Source of the DNA: Crenobacter oryzisoli | GTDB lineage: Bacteria > Pseudomonadota > Gammaproteobacteria > Burkholderiales > Chromobacteriaceae | Length of the DNA: 64,000 bases | Direction of reading: 5' to 3' | Assembly: GCF_030385785.1 (NCBI RefSeq) | Contig: NZ_JAUEDK010000003.1 | Span: 143,389 to 207,388, forward strand | In this document: piece by piece, positions 54,529 to 63,627 of the stretch | Position numbering within the stretch: position 1 is the first letter of the stretch | Layout: each line of letters opens with the position of its first letter | The notes under the pieces: generated by a model | Databases searched by the model: none | Told to the model about the DNA's origin: nothing | What the model saw: the letters and a program-made list of their open reading frames with translations, nothing else | Position numbers and translations under genes: made by a program

Positions 54529-55011
54529 TCAGGCGGGATGACGGGTGAGCAACACGACTGCCTGTGCTTCGATTGCCTCGGCACGCCCCAGATAGCCGAG
54601 TTTCTCGTTGGTCTTGCCCTTCACGTTCACCGCGCCCTGTTCCAAGCCTAGATCAGCGGCAATGCACGCGCACATGTCATCAATATGCGAAGCGAGCTTC
54701 GGCGCCTGAGTGATCACGGTCGCATCGACGTTGACTGCCTGCCAGCCGGCCGCCCGGACCCGCGCATACGCCTCACGCAGCAGCACCCGACTGTCGGCGC
54801 CCTTGAACTCGGCGGCGGTGTCCGGAAAGTGCCGGCCGATGTCGCCGAGGCCAGCGCCACCGAGCAGCGCGTCGGTGATCGCATGCAGCAGCGCATCGGC
54901 ATCGGAATGGCCCAGCAGCCCCTTGTCATGCGGAATCTCCACCCCACCGAGGATCAGCGGCCGGCCTTCCACCAGCCGGTGCACATCGTAGCCCTGTCCC
55001 ACTCGAAACAT
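54529..55011 (-). CDS. ispF: 2-C-methyl-D-erythritol 2,4-cyclodiphosphate synthase
   Basis: IspF performs the fifth step of the MEP isoprenoid pathway. The 160-aa trimer subunit shows [20 protein letters not shown] with the zinc Asp and His, then [20 protein letters not shown] with the third ligand. [10 protein letters not shown] and [16 protein letters not shown] follow. Length is standard. ATG 55011 starts two bases after the ispD stop; the TTG at 55017 would overlap ispD. It is the last gene of the rnhA-dnaQ-ispD-ispF run. Confidence 0.97.
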   Translation of the reverse strand: MFRVGQGYDVHRLVEGRPLILGGVEIPHDKGLLGHSDADALLHAITDALLGGAGLGDIGRHFPDTAAEFKGADSRVLLREAYARVRAAGWQAVNVDATVITQAPKLASHIDDMCACIAADLGLEQGAVNVKGKTNEKLGYLGRAEAIEAQAVVLLTRHPA

Positions 55012-55013
55012 CG

Positions 55014-55718
55014 TCAATCCTGTCCTGTTCTAGCCGCCAGGATCGCGGCCGCCAAGGCCAGATCCTGCGGGTACGTTACCTTGAAATTCTGCGCATCACC
55101 CTCGACGAGCCGCGGCGCAAGGCCCCTCGCCTCGATCGCCGACGCCTCGTCGGTAATCGCCTCGGTCGCGCCATGGCCGAGCGCTTCGGCCAACATCGCG
55201 GCGCGAAACATCTGTGGCGTCTGCGCCAGCCACAACCCGGCGCGCGCCACCGTCGCCTCGACACGGCCGGTCGGGTCGGCACGCTTCACCGTGTCCGGCA
55301 CCGGCAACGCCAACAGGCCGCCGACCGAATCGTCGGCCAGCGCCGCGATCAGCCGCTCGACCAGCTCGACGCTGATGCAGCAGCGCGCCGCGTCGTGCAC
55401 CAGCAGCCAGTCGTCGTCGGCGAGTTGCCCCGCCTCTCGCAGCGCGGCGATGCCGTTACGCACGCTCTCGGCGCGGCTGGCGCCGCCGACACGCAACACG
55501 GTCAGTCGGGGGATGGCGCTCCAGTCGAAGTCTTCGAACCACTCGTCGCCGGGCGATACCACCACCGCCACCGCGTCGATCGTCGACACTGCAGCCAGTG
55601 TCGCGAGCGTGTGCGCCATCAGCGGCCGGCCGGCGAGATCCAGGTACTGCTTCGGAGTGGGGCTGCCGAAACGCTGGCCGAACCCTGCCGCCGGCACCAG
55701 CGCGACATGCCGACTCAT
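55014..55718 (-). CDS. ispD: 2-C-methyl-D-erythritol 4-phosphate cytidylyltransferase
   Basis: IspD performs the third MEP step. The 234-aa protein has [20 protein letters not shown] (CTP-binding loop with Arg and Lys), [34 protein letters not shown] (catalytic Asp) and [31 protein letters not shown] ends the fold. ATG 55718 overlaps the dnaQ stop as ATGA, and ispF follows at once. This gives tight translational coupling of two non-consecutive MEP enzymes. Confidence 0.97.
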   Translation of the reverse strand: MSRHVALVPAAGFGQRFGSPTPKQYLDLAGRPLMAHTLATLAAVSTIDAVAVVVSPGDEWFEDFDWSAIPRLTVLRVGGASRAESVRNGIAALREAGQLADDDWLLVHDAARCCISVELVERLIAALADDSVGGLLALPVPDTVKRADPTGRVEATVARAGLWLAQTPQMFRAAMLAEALGHGATEAITDEASAIEARGLAPRLVEGDAQNFKVTYPQDLALAAAILAARTGQD

Positions 55719-56440
55719 GCCGCTCCCTCGACCGGGGCGGGATTCTCCATCGCGCGCCACAGGCATTGCCCCTTCACCGCCTTGTCCAGGTCGTTCAGGT
55801 AGCCGTCGTGCACGGCCAGCTCGGCCTCGTTAGCGCGTTTCACCAACAAGGGCTTGCGCTCGAACGCGAGCCCCAGCCCGGCGCCGATACCGGTGTCCAC
55901 CTCGATGTCCATCACCAGACTGTCCTGGCCGCGCGTCAGCGCCAGATACACCTCGGACAGCAGCTCGCAGTCGATCAGCGCGCCGTGCAGCGTACGGTTG
56001 GAGCGGTCGATCTCGAAACGGTCGCACAGCGCGTCCAGGCTGTTGCGCTTGCCCGGGAAGGTGTCGCGCGCCATGAACAGCGTGTCGACCACACCGGAAC
56101 ACAGCGTGGCGACCGGCTCGATGCCGAGCCGCTCGAATTCTGCATTGATGAAGCCCACGTCAAACGGCGCATTGTGAATGATCAGCTCTGCATCGCCGAT
56201 GAACTCGACAATCTGGTCGGCCACCTGCTTGAACTTCGGCTTGTCGGCGAGAAAGTCGAGCGAGATGCCATGCACGCGTTCGGCGTCCGGATCGATCTCG
56301 CGTTCCGGATGCATATAGAGATGCAGCGAGCGGCCGGTCAGCTTGCGGTTGATCATCTCCAGCCCGGCGAATTCGATGATGCGATGGCCCTGATTGGGAT
56401 CGAGGCCGGTGGTTTCGGTATCGAGGATAATCTGTCTCAT
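55715..56440 (-). CDS. dnaQ: DNA polymerase III epsilon subunit
   Basis: The proofreading exonuclease of the replicase, 241 aa. Exo motifs: IILDTETTGLDP at the N-terminus, HNAPFDVGFINAEFERLG near residue 97, and HGALIDCELLSEVYLAL near 160. The C-terminal 55 residues include the segment that contacts the alpha subunit. ATG 56440 is the standard start; the longer frame upstream is rich in Ser/Pro and not conserved. It overlaps ispD by four bases and lies 97 bases after rnhA. Confidence 0.97.
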   Translation of the reverse strand: MRQIILDTETTGLDPNQGHRIIEFAGLEMINRKLTGRSLHLYMHPEREIDPDAERVHGISLDFLADKPKFKQVADQIVEFIGDAELIIHNAPFDVGFINAEFERLGIEPVATLCSGVVDTLFMARDTFPGKRNSLDALCDRFEIDRSNRTLHGALIDCELLSEVYLALTRGQDSLVMDIEVDTGIGAGLGLAFERKPLLVKRANEAELAVHDGYLNDLDKAVKGQCLWRAMENPAPVEGAA

Positions 56441-56537
56441 GCTGCTCTTACGGTGCGAACGGCAGGCGGGATTGGCCGCTGCCGCGGATTGAAAGCGGAA
56501 AGACTCCGGCCCGGTCGGGTCGGGATGCAAGCCGGGC

Positions 56538-56981
56538 TCAGCCGCGCGCGCACTCCACGCCGCGGTTGGCCAACTGGTCGGCGCGCTCGTTGAACTCGTG
56601 GCCGGCATGGCCCTTTACCCACTCGAAGCGCACCTGATGACGGTCGCGCTCGGCGTCCAGACGCTGCCACAAATCGGCGTTCTTCACCGGCTGCTTGGCG
56701 GCGGTCTTCCAGCCGCGGGCCTTCCAGCCGTGAATCCACTCGGAGATCCCCTTCTGCACATACTGCGAATCGGTGTACACCACCACCTCGCAGCGCCGGG
56801 TCAGCGCGGCCAGCCCTTCGATCACCGCCAACAGCTCCATGCGGTTGTTGGTAGTCTCCGGCTCGCCGCCGAACAACTCCTTCTCGTGCCCCTTGTAGCG
56901 CATCAACACGCCCCAGCCCCCCGGGCCGGGATTGCCCTTGCAGGCGCCATCGGTAAACAGTTCGACCACGTTGTCTTTCAT
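56538..56981 (-). CDS. rnhA: Ribonuclease HI
   Basis: A 147-aa RNase H1 that degrades RNA in RNA-DNA hybrids. Catalytic acids: Asp in [18 protein letters not shown], Glu in [13 protein letters not shown], Asp in [13 protein letters not shown], and the last Asp in NERADQLAN, with the nearby His in [11 protein letters not shown]. The basic handle [20 protein letters not shown] is present. Length is standard. It sits between yafS and dnaQ, the common proteobacterial order. Confidence 0.98.
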   Translation of the reverse strand: MKDNVVELFTDGACKGNPGPGGWGVLMRYKGHEKELFGGEPETTNNRMELLAVIEGLAALTRRCEVVVYTDSQYVQKGISEWIHGWKARGWKTAAKQPVKNADLWQRLDAERDRHQVRFEWVKGHAGHEFNERADQLANRGVECARG

Positions 56982-57006
56982 TCAGAGCCTGTTATGAGCC
57001 TGCTCT

Positions 57007-57738
57007 TTAGGATTCATCGGAAGGTGTATGAGACGAATGGCGTCGATCCGGCCCCGCCACGACCAGCCCCTTGCTCGCCTTGGCCTTGTTCCAGTTCGGT
57101 GTGATCAGGCGCATGCCACGCACCTTCTTCACCGCCTGGATACCGTACACGCCGGCAGCCACCGGCCACCAGCGATTTCCCGCCGACTCCATGAAGGCGA
57201 AGCGGGCGAGCCATTGCTGGCTCGCAAACGGCGGTGCATAGGCCATGAAGGCACCACCGGCCGGCTCCATGCCCATCAGCTTGAGCCAGTCCTTGATCCG
57301 CGGCAGCGTCAGGAAGCGCCCGTTCCACGGCACCTCGCCACGTCCCTGCACCAGCCGGCGCATCCCCCATAATGAAGCAGGGTTGAAACCGGTCAGCACG
57401 ACCCGCCCCTCGGGCATCAGCACCCGCTCGACTTCGCGCAGCACTTGGTGCGGCTCGCGCGCAAAATCGAGCACGTGCGGCAACACCAACAGGTCGATAC
57501 TACGACTATCGAACGGCAATCGTTCCGGCTCGGCCTGTATCACCGCCTCCGGGCAGCGCCCAACGCGCGCTTGCCAAGCGATACGGTTAGCCTGCAGGAA
57601 GTTGTATTCGGCCAAGCCCAACTGTACCGCATGGAAGCCGAACACATCGGCCACGGTGCGGTCGTAAAATGCCTGTTCTCGTTCCAGCAGGTAATGGCCC
57701 AGCTCGGTGTCACCAAGCCAGCGGGAAAAGCTATCCAT
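57007..57738 (-). CDS. yafS: SAM-dependent methyltransferase, YafS-like
   Basis: A 243-aa class I methyltransferase. The Rossmann motifs are partly visible: FDSRSIDLLVLPHVLDFARE is the post-motif II region, followed by PHQVLREVERVLMPEGRVVL then TGFNPASLWG. The glycine motif I is weak, as usual for YafS. The position gloB | yafS-rnhA-dnaQ is the E. coli order, which supports the name. Substrate is unknown. The start is 33 bases from divergent gloB. A lone repeat end, GAGCCTGTT, lies between it and rnhA. Confidence 0.85.
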   Translation of the reverse strand: MDSFSRWLGDTELGHYLLEREQAFYDRTVADVFGFHAVQLGLAEYNFLQANRIAWQARVGRCPEAVIQAEPERLPFDSRSIDLLVLPHVLDFAREPHQVLREVERVLMPEGRVVLTGFNPASLWGMRRLVQGRGEVPWNGRFLTLPRIKDWLKLMGMEPAGGAFMAYAPPFASQQWLARFAFMESAGNRWWPVAAGVYGIQAVKKVRGMRLITPNWNKAKASKGLVVAGPDRRHSSHTPSDES

Positions 57739-57771
57739 TATCGCGCCTTTATTTGGAGACTGTTACAAGCC

Positions 57772-58530
57772 ATGGTTACCGTCACGCCGGTTCACGCCTT
57801 TTCAGACAATTATATCTGGCTTTTGCACTCGGCCGGCCGCGCCATCGCCGTCGACCCAGGTGATGCCACGGCGGTACTCGCCGCGCTGGCCGAGCACGGG
57901 CTGATGCTGCAGGCCCTGCTGATCACCCATCATCACGCCGACCACGTCGGCGGCATCGCCGAGCTGAAAAGGCACTTTCCGGGGCTGACCGTCTACGGCC
58001 CGACCGGCATCGCCGGTGTCACCGACCCAGTGATGGAAGGGAGCGAACTGACGCTGTTCGGCCAACCGTTCGGCGTGCTGGAAGTGCCAGGCCACACCCT
58101 CGACCATATCGCCTACCACGGCGCAGGTTTGCTGTTCTGCGGCGACACCCTGTTCGGCGCCGGCTGTGGCCGGATGTTTGAAGGTTCCGCGCCGCAGTTC
58201 TACGCTTCATTACAGAAGCTTGCCGGACTGCCCGGCGACACACTGGTCTACCCCGCACACGAATACACGCTGTCGAATCTTCGCTTCGCCCAAGCGGTCG
58301 AACCGGGCAACCCGGCACTCACCGAGCGCGAACGCCAGGATAGCGCCAGCCGTACTGCCGGCCGCCCCACGCTGCCGTCGACACTGACACAGGAACTCGC
58401 AACCAACCCCTTTTTGCGCGTCGACGAACCAGAGGTAGAGGCGAGCTGCCGTCGCGAGGCCGGACACGAGGTAACCGAGCCGGCCGAGCGCTTCGCCGTG
58501 CTGCGTGACTGGAAGAACAGGTTCCGCTAA
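57772..58530 (+). CDS. gloB: Hydroxyacylglutathione hydrolase (glyoxalase II)
   Basis: GloB hydrolyses S-lactoylglutathione to lactate and glutathione, ending methylglyoxal detoxification. The 252-aa metallo-beta-lactamase-fold enzyme has LITHHHADHVGGIAEL, the binuclear metal motif THxHxDH. VPGHTLDHIAYHG, LFCGDTLFGAGCGRMFEG and VYPAHEYTLSNLRFAQ follow. The C-terminal helical domain is complete. ATG 57772 gives the family start MVTVTPVHAFSDNY. GGAG is 13 bases upstream, a little far. Confidence 0.96.
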   Translation: MVTVTPVHAFSDNYIWLLHSAGRAIAVDPGDATAVLAALAEHGLMLQALLITHHHADHVGGIAELKRHFPGLTVYGPTGIAGVTDPVMEGSELTLFGQPFGVLEVPGHTLDHIAYHGAGLLFCGDTLFGAGCGRMFEGSAPQFYASLQKLAGLPGDTLVYPAHEYTLSNLRFAQAVEPGNPALTERERQDSASRTAGRPTLPSTLTQELATNPFLRVDEPEVEASCRREAGHEVTEPAERFAVLRDWKNRFR

Positions 58531-58676
58531 ACATGTCGTCCGGGTTAACCCGGACGGGGCGCCGTTCGTAGCCCAAATCATGCCAAAGCACCTGAAATCA
58601 TTTGATTTTTTTCATTGACACGCAATACTGTCGCTATATAGCATCGGCCAAAATCCCAATACTTCGAGCTGCCGTA

Positions 58677-60740
58677 ATGAAACGTTTCAAGCCACTGGCG
58701 TTGTCGCTATCGCTACTATGCCTGTACCAAATCACCGCCCCTGCGCAAGCCAGCACAGCGGACTCCCGTGGCGTCGATATCGGTTTGTCTAGCGGCCTCG
58801 ACATGATGTTGCTCAACAGCAGCTTGCTGCGAAATGGCGATAACGTCTGGGAACGTGCACGCGAAGGCTTCCAAATGACCGAAGTCAACAGCGAACTGAT
58901 CCGCCGACAAGAACGCTACTACGCATCCCGCCCCGAGTACTTCAAACGCACCCTCGACCGCAGCCGCAAATACCTGTTTTTCATCATGAATGAGGTAGAG
59001 CGTCGCGGCATGCCGACTGAGCTCGCCTTCCTGCCGATGGTCGAAAGCGCATTTAACCCGACTGCCATGTCGTCGGTCGGCGCCTCCGGCCTCTGGCAGT
59101 TCATGCCGAGCACCGGCCGCCAGTATGGCCTCGAACAGACCTGGTGGTACGATGGCCGCCGCGATGTCACCGATGCGACCCGCGCCGCCCTCGACTACCT
59201 GCAAAACCTCTACGGCATGTTCGGCGACTGGTCGCTCGCCCTCGCGGCCTACAACTGGGGCGAAGGCAATCTGAGCCGCGCGATCGCCCGCGTGCGCGCC
59301 CGCGGCGAAGAGCCGACCTACGAAAACATCAATATGCCGGCCGAGACGCGCAACTACGTGCCGAAACTCTTGGCCGTGCGCAATCTGCTGGCCGACCCGG
59401 CCAAATTCGGCCTCAAGCTGGAGCGCTTCCAGAACAAGCCCTACTTCGTCGCCGTCACCACCGGCAAGCATATGGACATCGACATCGCCGCCAAGCTGGC
59501 CGATATGTCGGTGTCGGAGTTCAAGGAACTCAACCCCGGCTTCAACCTGCCGGTCTACGCCTACAAGAACGGCCGCCAGATGCTGCTCCCGGCCAACCGC
59601 CTGGAGAAGTTCGAGCATAACCTCGCCAAATGGGGCGACAAGCCGCTGATGACCTGGCAGGTCTATACGCCGGGCGGCAACGAAAGCGTCGCCGACGTGG
59701 CCGCCAACTACGGCATGAGCGCCAGCGAACTGCGCTCGGTCAACCGTCTCGCCGGCTATACGCTGACCGCTGGCCGACCGATCCTCGTGGCAATGAAGGG
59801 CAACACGAACAACGGCGCCCCGCTGATCGACCGCGACGATGGCACGACCACAGCTCCGTTGATGATTGCCAAGGCCGATCCGGCACCGGCAATCTCCCCG
59901 GCCGTGATCACAGCCAGCCTCAAACAGCCACAGACCCCGGCCACGATCGCCACGACGCCGACGGTGAAAGTAGCTGAAGTGAAGAACGTCGAGTCGGCCA
60001 AGGCGGTACCGAGCGTTCCGGCCACGGCCGTTACAGTGGCTGCCGCCGCTCCGGCACCCGCATCGACGCCAGCAGTCGCCCCGACGATCGCCACCGCCGC
60101 AACGGCGCCCCCCCAACCGGCCGTCGCCCAAGCGGCACCGACCAGCACTCCTACCAAAGTGGCTGACGTGAACCCGGCGGCCAACCAGGTCGCCAACACG
60201 GCAAGTGCCGTCGCTCCGCAACTGGCTCTGGCCACTCCGGCCACCACGACGAGCGCCCCGCTTAACGTCAGCGCCGCCACCGAAGCTCTGGCACTGGCCG
60301 ACGATGCAGCCGTCAGCAGCCCTGCTCCGGCCCGCACCATCGCCGTCGCCGACGCTGCCCCGGTGGTCTCGACAACCGGCCACCACATCGTCGCCAGCGG
60401 CGACACCCTGTACAACATCTCGCGCCGCTATAACATGAGCGTCGCCGACCTGAAGTCGCTGAATGGCCTGACCGACGACTACGTCAAACTCGGCCAGGCG
60501 CTGTCTGTCGACAAGAGCAACCTTGCCACCCCAACCCTGCTCGTTCAGGGCAATGACACCTCCCGCAGCAAGCAAGGCCTGAGCAAGGTATCTGGAGAAT
60601 ACGTGGCACAGAAGGGGGACACCCTTTACAGCATCGCGCGCAAGTTCGGCGTTGCCCACCAGGATATCAAGCGCTGGAACCGCGTCAGCATGGCCAATCG
60701 CCTGCAGCCGGGTCAAATTGTGAAGATCCAGGGGTTGTAA
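58677..60740 (+). CDS. mltD: MltD-type lytic transglycosylase with LysM repeats
   Basis: A 687-aa exported murein hydrolase. Residues 1-24 are a signal peptide (LALSLSLLCLYQITAPAQAS). The SLT domain, about 100-250, contains FLPMVESAFNPTAMSSVGAS with the catalytic Glu, GLWQFMPSTGRQYGL and ALAAYNWGEGNLSRAIA. A degenerate LysM lies near 345-395 (YTPGGNESVADVAANYGMSA). Two good LysM repeats are near 575-620 (VASGDTLYNISRRYNMSVAD) and 640-687. A linker of about 170 residues rich in Ala, Pro and Thr joins them, making it longer than E. coli MltD. No lipobox Cys is seen. It lies beside gloB, as in E. coli. Confidence 0.93.
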   Translation: MKRFKPLALSLSLLCLYQITAPAQASTADSRGVDIGLSSGLDMMLLNSSLLRNGDNVWERAREGFQMTEVNSELIRRQERYYASRPEYFKRTLDRSRKYLFFIMNEVERRGMPTELAFLPMVESAFNPTAMSSVGASGLWQFMPSTGRQYGLEQTWWYDGRRDVTDATRAALDYLQNLYGMFGDWSLALAAYNWGEGNLSRAIARVRARGEEPTYENINMPAETRNYVPKLLAVRNLLADPAKFGLKLERFQNKPYFVAVTTGKHMDIDIAAKLADMSVSEFKELNPGFNLPVYAYKNGRQMLLPANRLEKFEHNLAKWGDKPLMTWQVYTPGGNESVADVAANYGMSASELRSVNRLAGYTLTAGRPILVAMKGNTNNGAPLIDRDDGTTTAPLMIAKADPAPAISPAVITASLKQPQTPATIATTPTVKVAEVKNVESAKAVPSVPATAVTVAAAAPAPASTPAVAPTIATAATAPPQPAVAQAAPTSTPTKVADVNPAANQVANTASAVAPQLALATPATTTSAPLNVSAATEALALADDAAVSSPAPARTIAVADAAPVVSTTGHHIVASGDTLYNISRRYNMSVADLKSLNGLTDDYVKLGQALSVDKSNLATPTLLVQGNDTSRSKQGLSKVSGEYVAQKGDTLYSIARKFGVAHQDIKRWNRVSMANRLQPGQIVKIQGL

Positions 60741-60762
60741 GCAAGTTTTTTCAAAAAGACGC

Positions 60763-60790
60763 TTGACACCCAAAAACAACTGTATATAAT
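60763..60790 (+). promoter_or_regulatory. Strong sigma-70 promoter of tRNA-Ser
   Basis: Consensus TTGACA at 60763-60768 and TATAAT at 60785-60790 with 16 bases between. The tRNA begins 12 bases after the -10 box. Confidence 0.9.
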
Positions 60791-60802
60791 GCGGAACTCA
60801 AC

Positions 60803-60893
<91 letters not shown>

Positions 60894-60903
60894 AACATGT
60901 CGG

Positions 60904-60931
60904 AAAAGCCCTGAGAAATCAGGGCTTTTTT
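60904..60931 (+). terminator. Terminator of tRNA-Ser
   Basis: AAAAGCCCTGA pairs with TCAGGGCTTTT around GAAA, then TT. Confidence 0.93.
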
Positions 60932-61114
60932 GTTTTCTACGCCAACGCCTCGGCCAATTACCCGCCTGCCGTGTCCTTCTACAAGAAGAATCCGTCTTCT
61001 GCAAAACGGCTTCGCATATTTCTGCGCAGTCGACCCCAAACAGCGAAACTCCCTGGCTGCAATCGATTATCCACGTGCTAATTTAGGGCTATTCAATCAG
61101 CGCGGTGACACGCT

Positions 61115-61810
61115 ATGTGCGTCAACTTCATCCCAGCCGACCCAGCGATGCTTGTTGATCGCTTCCATGTCACCCCGCCTGAGCGCGAATGGGAGGGCGA
61201 GGCCTACCAGGATTACCTCACCCCCATCATTCGCCGCGGGCCAGGCGGCGGGCGCCAGGTGGTACTGGCAAGCTTCGGCATGGTGCCAAAGCGGCATACC
61301 CCACAGGGCTTCAAACCTTTTGCTACGATGAACGCAAGAACCGAGACCATCGGCCAGAAACCGTCGTTCGCGCGCTTCTGGCACGCAGGCCAGCTCTGCC
61401 TCATTCCAATGAGCGCGTTCTTCGAACCGAACAGGGAAACTGGCAAGGCGGTGCGCTGGCGGATCGGGCTGGCCGACGACGAGCCATTCGCCGTAGCCGG
61501 GATATGGCGCAGTTGGCGCGAGCATGATGGCAGCGAGTCGCTGGCATTCACCGCCCTCACCATCAATGTCGACGATCACCCGTTGATGAATCGTTTCCAC
61601 AAGCCACCAGCCCCGGGCGAGCCTCCCGACAAGCGTGGCCTGGTGATCATCCACCCAGCGGACTACGATGCCTGGCTCAACTGTCACAATCCCGAACTGG
61701 CACGCACGTTCCTGCAGCCCTACCCTGCCGAACTCATGCATGCCGAGCCGGCTCCGGCGGTTCGCCCTCAGCAGCCCAAGCAAGCGCCGGAACAGGGCAG
61801 CCTGTTCTAG
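61115..61810 (+). CDS. yedK: SRAP/HMCES-family abasic-site protein (YedK-like)
   Basis: A 231-aa cytosolic SOS-response-associated peptidase family protein that forms a thiazolidine crosslink with abasic sites in single-stranded DNA. Met-Cys2 (MCVNFIP) is the crosslinking residue after Met removal. The other active-site residues are visible: Asn in FATMNARTETI, Glu in PMSAFFEPNRE, and His in DDHPLMNRFHKP. The C-terminus is a disordered Pro/Gln tail ending QGSLF, which resembles a beta-clamp-binding motif (Q-x-x-L-F). No LexA box was found upstream. Confidence 0.92.
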   Translation: MCVNFIPADPAMLVDRFHVTPPEREWEGEAYQDYLTPIIRRGPGGGRQVVLASFGMVPKRHTPQGFKPFATMNARTETIGQKPSFARFWHAGQLCLIPMSAFFEPNRETGKAVRWRIGLADDEPFAVAGIWRSWREHDGSESLAFTALTINVDDHPLMNRFHKPPAPGEPPDKRGLVIIHPADYDAWLNCHNPELARTFLQPYPAELMHAEPAPAVRPQQPKQAPEQGSLF

Positions 61811-61864
61811 CATCGCCATTGCAGCGGCCCGATCGACGGAAGCACGAGGTTTGCCCACCCCATG

Positions 61865-61901
61865 AAAAATGGCCGACCCCTTTACAGGGTCGGCCATTTT
61901 T
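61865..61901. terminator. Bidirectional terminator between yedK and the chemoreceptor
   Basis: AAAAATGGCCGACCC pairs perfectly with GGGTCGGCCATTTTT around CTTTACA. Confidence 0.93.
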
Positions 61902-61920
61902 CATGGGAGAAACTGCTGAC

Positions 61921-63563
61921 TCAGTGCGCTAGCTTGAAGCGCTTGACCTCCGCTTCGAGCGATTGCGCCAGCTTGTTGAGTTCACCGGCGGCATCCGCCA
62001 CCGAGCGGGTCGCTTCGGCGTTCTGCTCAACCATCTGCACGATCTGCTCGACACTGTTAGCCACCTCATGGCTGGCGACCGCCTGCTCGGACAACCCGCG
62101 ACTGACATTGTCGATCATCCCAACCACATTGTCGGCACTAGTGTTGATCTCCGTGATCGCGCCGCCGGCGTTGCGCGCCATCCCCATGCCATCAGTCACC
62201 TGGCTCACCGTCTGCTGCATCTGGCTCGCCATATTGCTGGCTCCGGCCTGGATCGAGCCGATCATCGCGGTAATATCTGCAGTCGACGCGGTGGTTTTCT
62301 CAGCCAGCTTGCGTACCTCATCGGCGACCACGGCAAAGCCGCGCCCCAATTCGCCGGCCCGCGCCGCCTCGATTGCAGCGTTCAGAGCCAGCAGATTGGT
62401 CTGGTCGGCGATGTCCTTGATGACATTGATGATCGCTGTGATCTTGGCCGCCTCGGCCCCCAGCCCCTGCGCCGTGTCAGCCGCCTGACCGACGGCAGTG
62501 GAAATCCGCTCGATCTCGCAGACCATCGTATTGATCACATCGACACCGGAGCGCGCCTGCTGACCGGACTGTTGAGACAGCCCCTGCGCATCGCGAGACA
62601 GCTCGGAGATATGGTTGATACTGGTCGAGATCTCTTCCATCGCCGCAGCCATCGCTGTCGCGGCACCCGACTGCCGGTCAGAGCCCTCCCGCACGATACG
62701 GCTGGACGCATTCAGATCGCCGGCAGCGCCGATCAGCCGGCTGGCACTACCATGCACGGTACGCATCGTTCCGGACAGCCCCTCGATGGTGCGTGCCATC
62801 GCATTGTTCAGACGGGCGATCTCGTGCTTCGCCGGATCGGTGTCGATCCGCTCGGACAGGTCGCCCGATGCAATGCGTTCGAGCGAGTCGACCGCCTCGT
62901 CGAGCGGCCGGGTGATGCTGCGCGCCACCAGCGCCCCGACGGCGATCGCTACCAATACCGCCAGAAGGGACACAATCTGCACCGCGCGCTCGATGCTCTG
63001 CGCTTCCTGCAGGCGGATCTCGTTGATCTTGGTGTTCACCGCTATGTTGTACTTGGCGTAAGTGCGCAGCGTGTCGCTGAGCGCGCGCCCAAGCACTGCG
63101 CCCTGACCGGTGCTCAACAGCTTGGTGGCACCGGCGAAGTCGCCCTTAAGGCGCAAATCGCGCACCTCGAGAATATTTTGCTGCCAGCTACCGAAGCCGC
63201 AGTGACCTTGGCAATGTGGACCTTTTCGTCGTCGAAGGCCCCCAGCTGCTGTATCGACCGGTCTAGCACACGCATCTGGTTGTGAAAACGCTCCAGCGCC
63301 TCGTAGAGCTTCTGGTTGGACGCCATCATGCTGGCCTGATCCGGCGCCAGCACCACATTGCGAACCTGTACCCGCCCCTCATTCACCGAGTCGAGCAAGA
63401 GACCGATCGACACCGTACGTGGAAAGGCGATGGTGTTGACCCTCTCGATCCCATCGGTCAGGGAACTGAGCTGGATCTTGATGAAAATGGCCCCGGCGAC
63501 GACCAGCAACACAATCAGTGCAAAGCCAATGCCCAGCCGGTGAGCGATCTTGAAGTTTCTCAT
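61921..63563 (-). pseudogene. Methyl-accepting chemotaxis protein, frameshifted
   Basis: Together the two frames encode a complete chemoreceptor of about 547 aa. The N-terminal frame from ATG 63563 holds TM1 (GFALIVLLVVAGAIFIKI) and a 4HB-type sensor domain to about residue 125. The second frame holds [21 protein letters not shown]2 ([17 protein letters not shown]), a HAMP domain and the signalling hairpin with tip [15 protein letters not shown]. At 63190-63191 two bases stand between codons TCG and AGC where three are expected, a one-base loss. It is either a broken gene or a sequencing error. The IS30 insertion starts about 65 bases upstream. Confidence 0.85.
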
Positions 63564-63627
63564 TGCAGGGTTGTCCCGATATTTTAAATTTTTTAAGTGG
63601 ATTCAAGCGCGGCAAGTATAACCGGGC

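Noticed and set aside
58716..60779. 687-codon minus-strand frame opposite mltD
   Set aside because: Its composition mirrors the Ala/Pro/Thr linker of mltD; it has no start context or family match.
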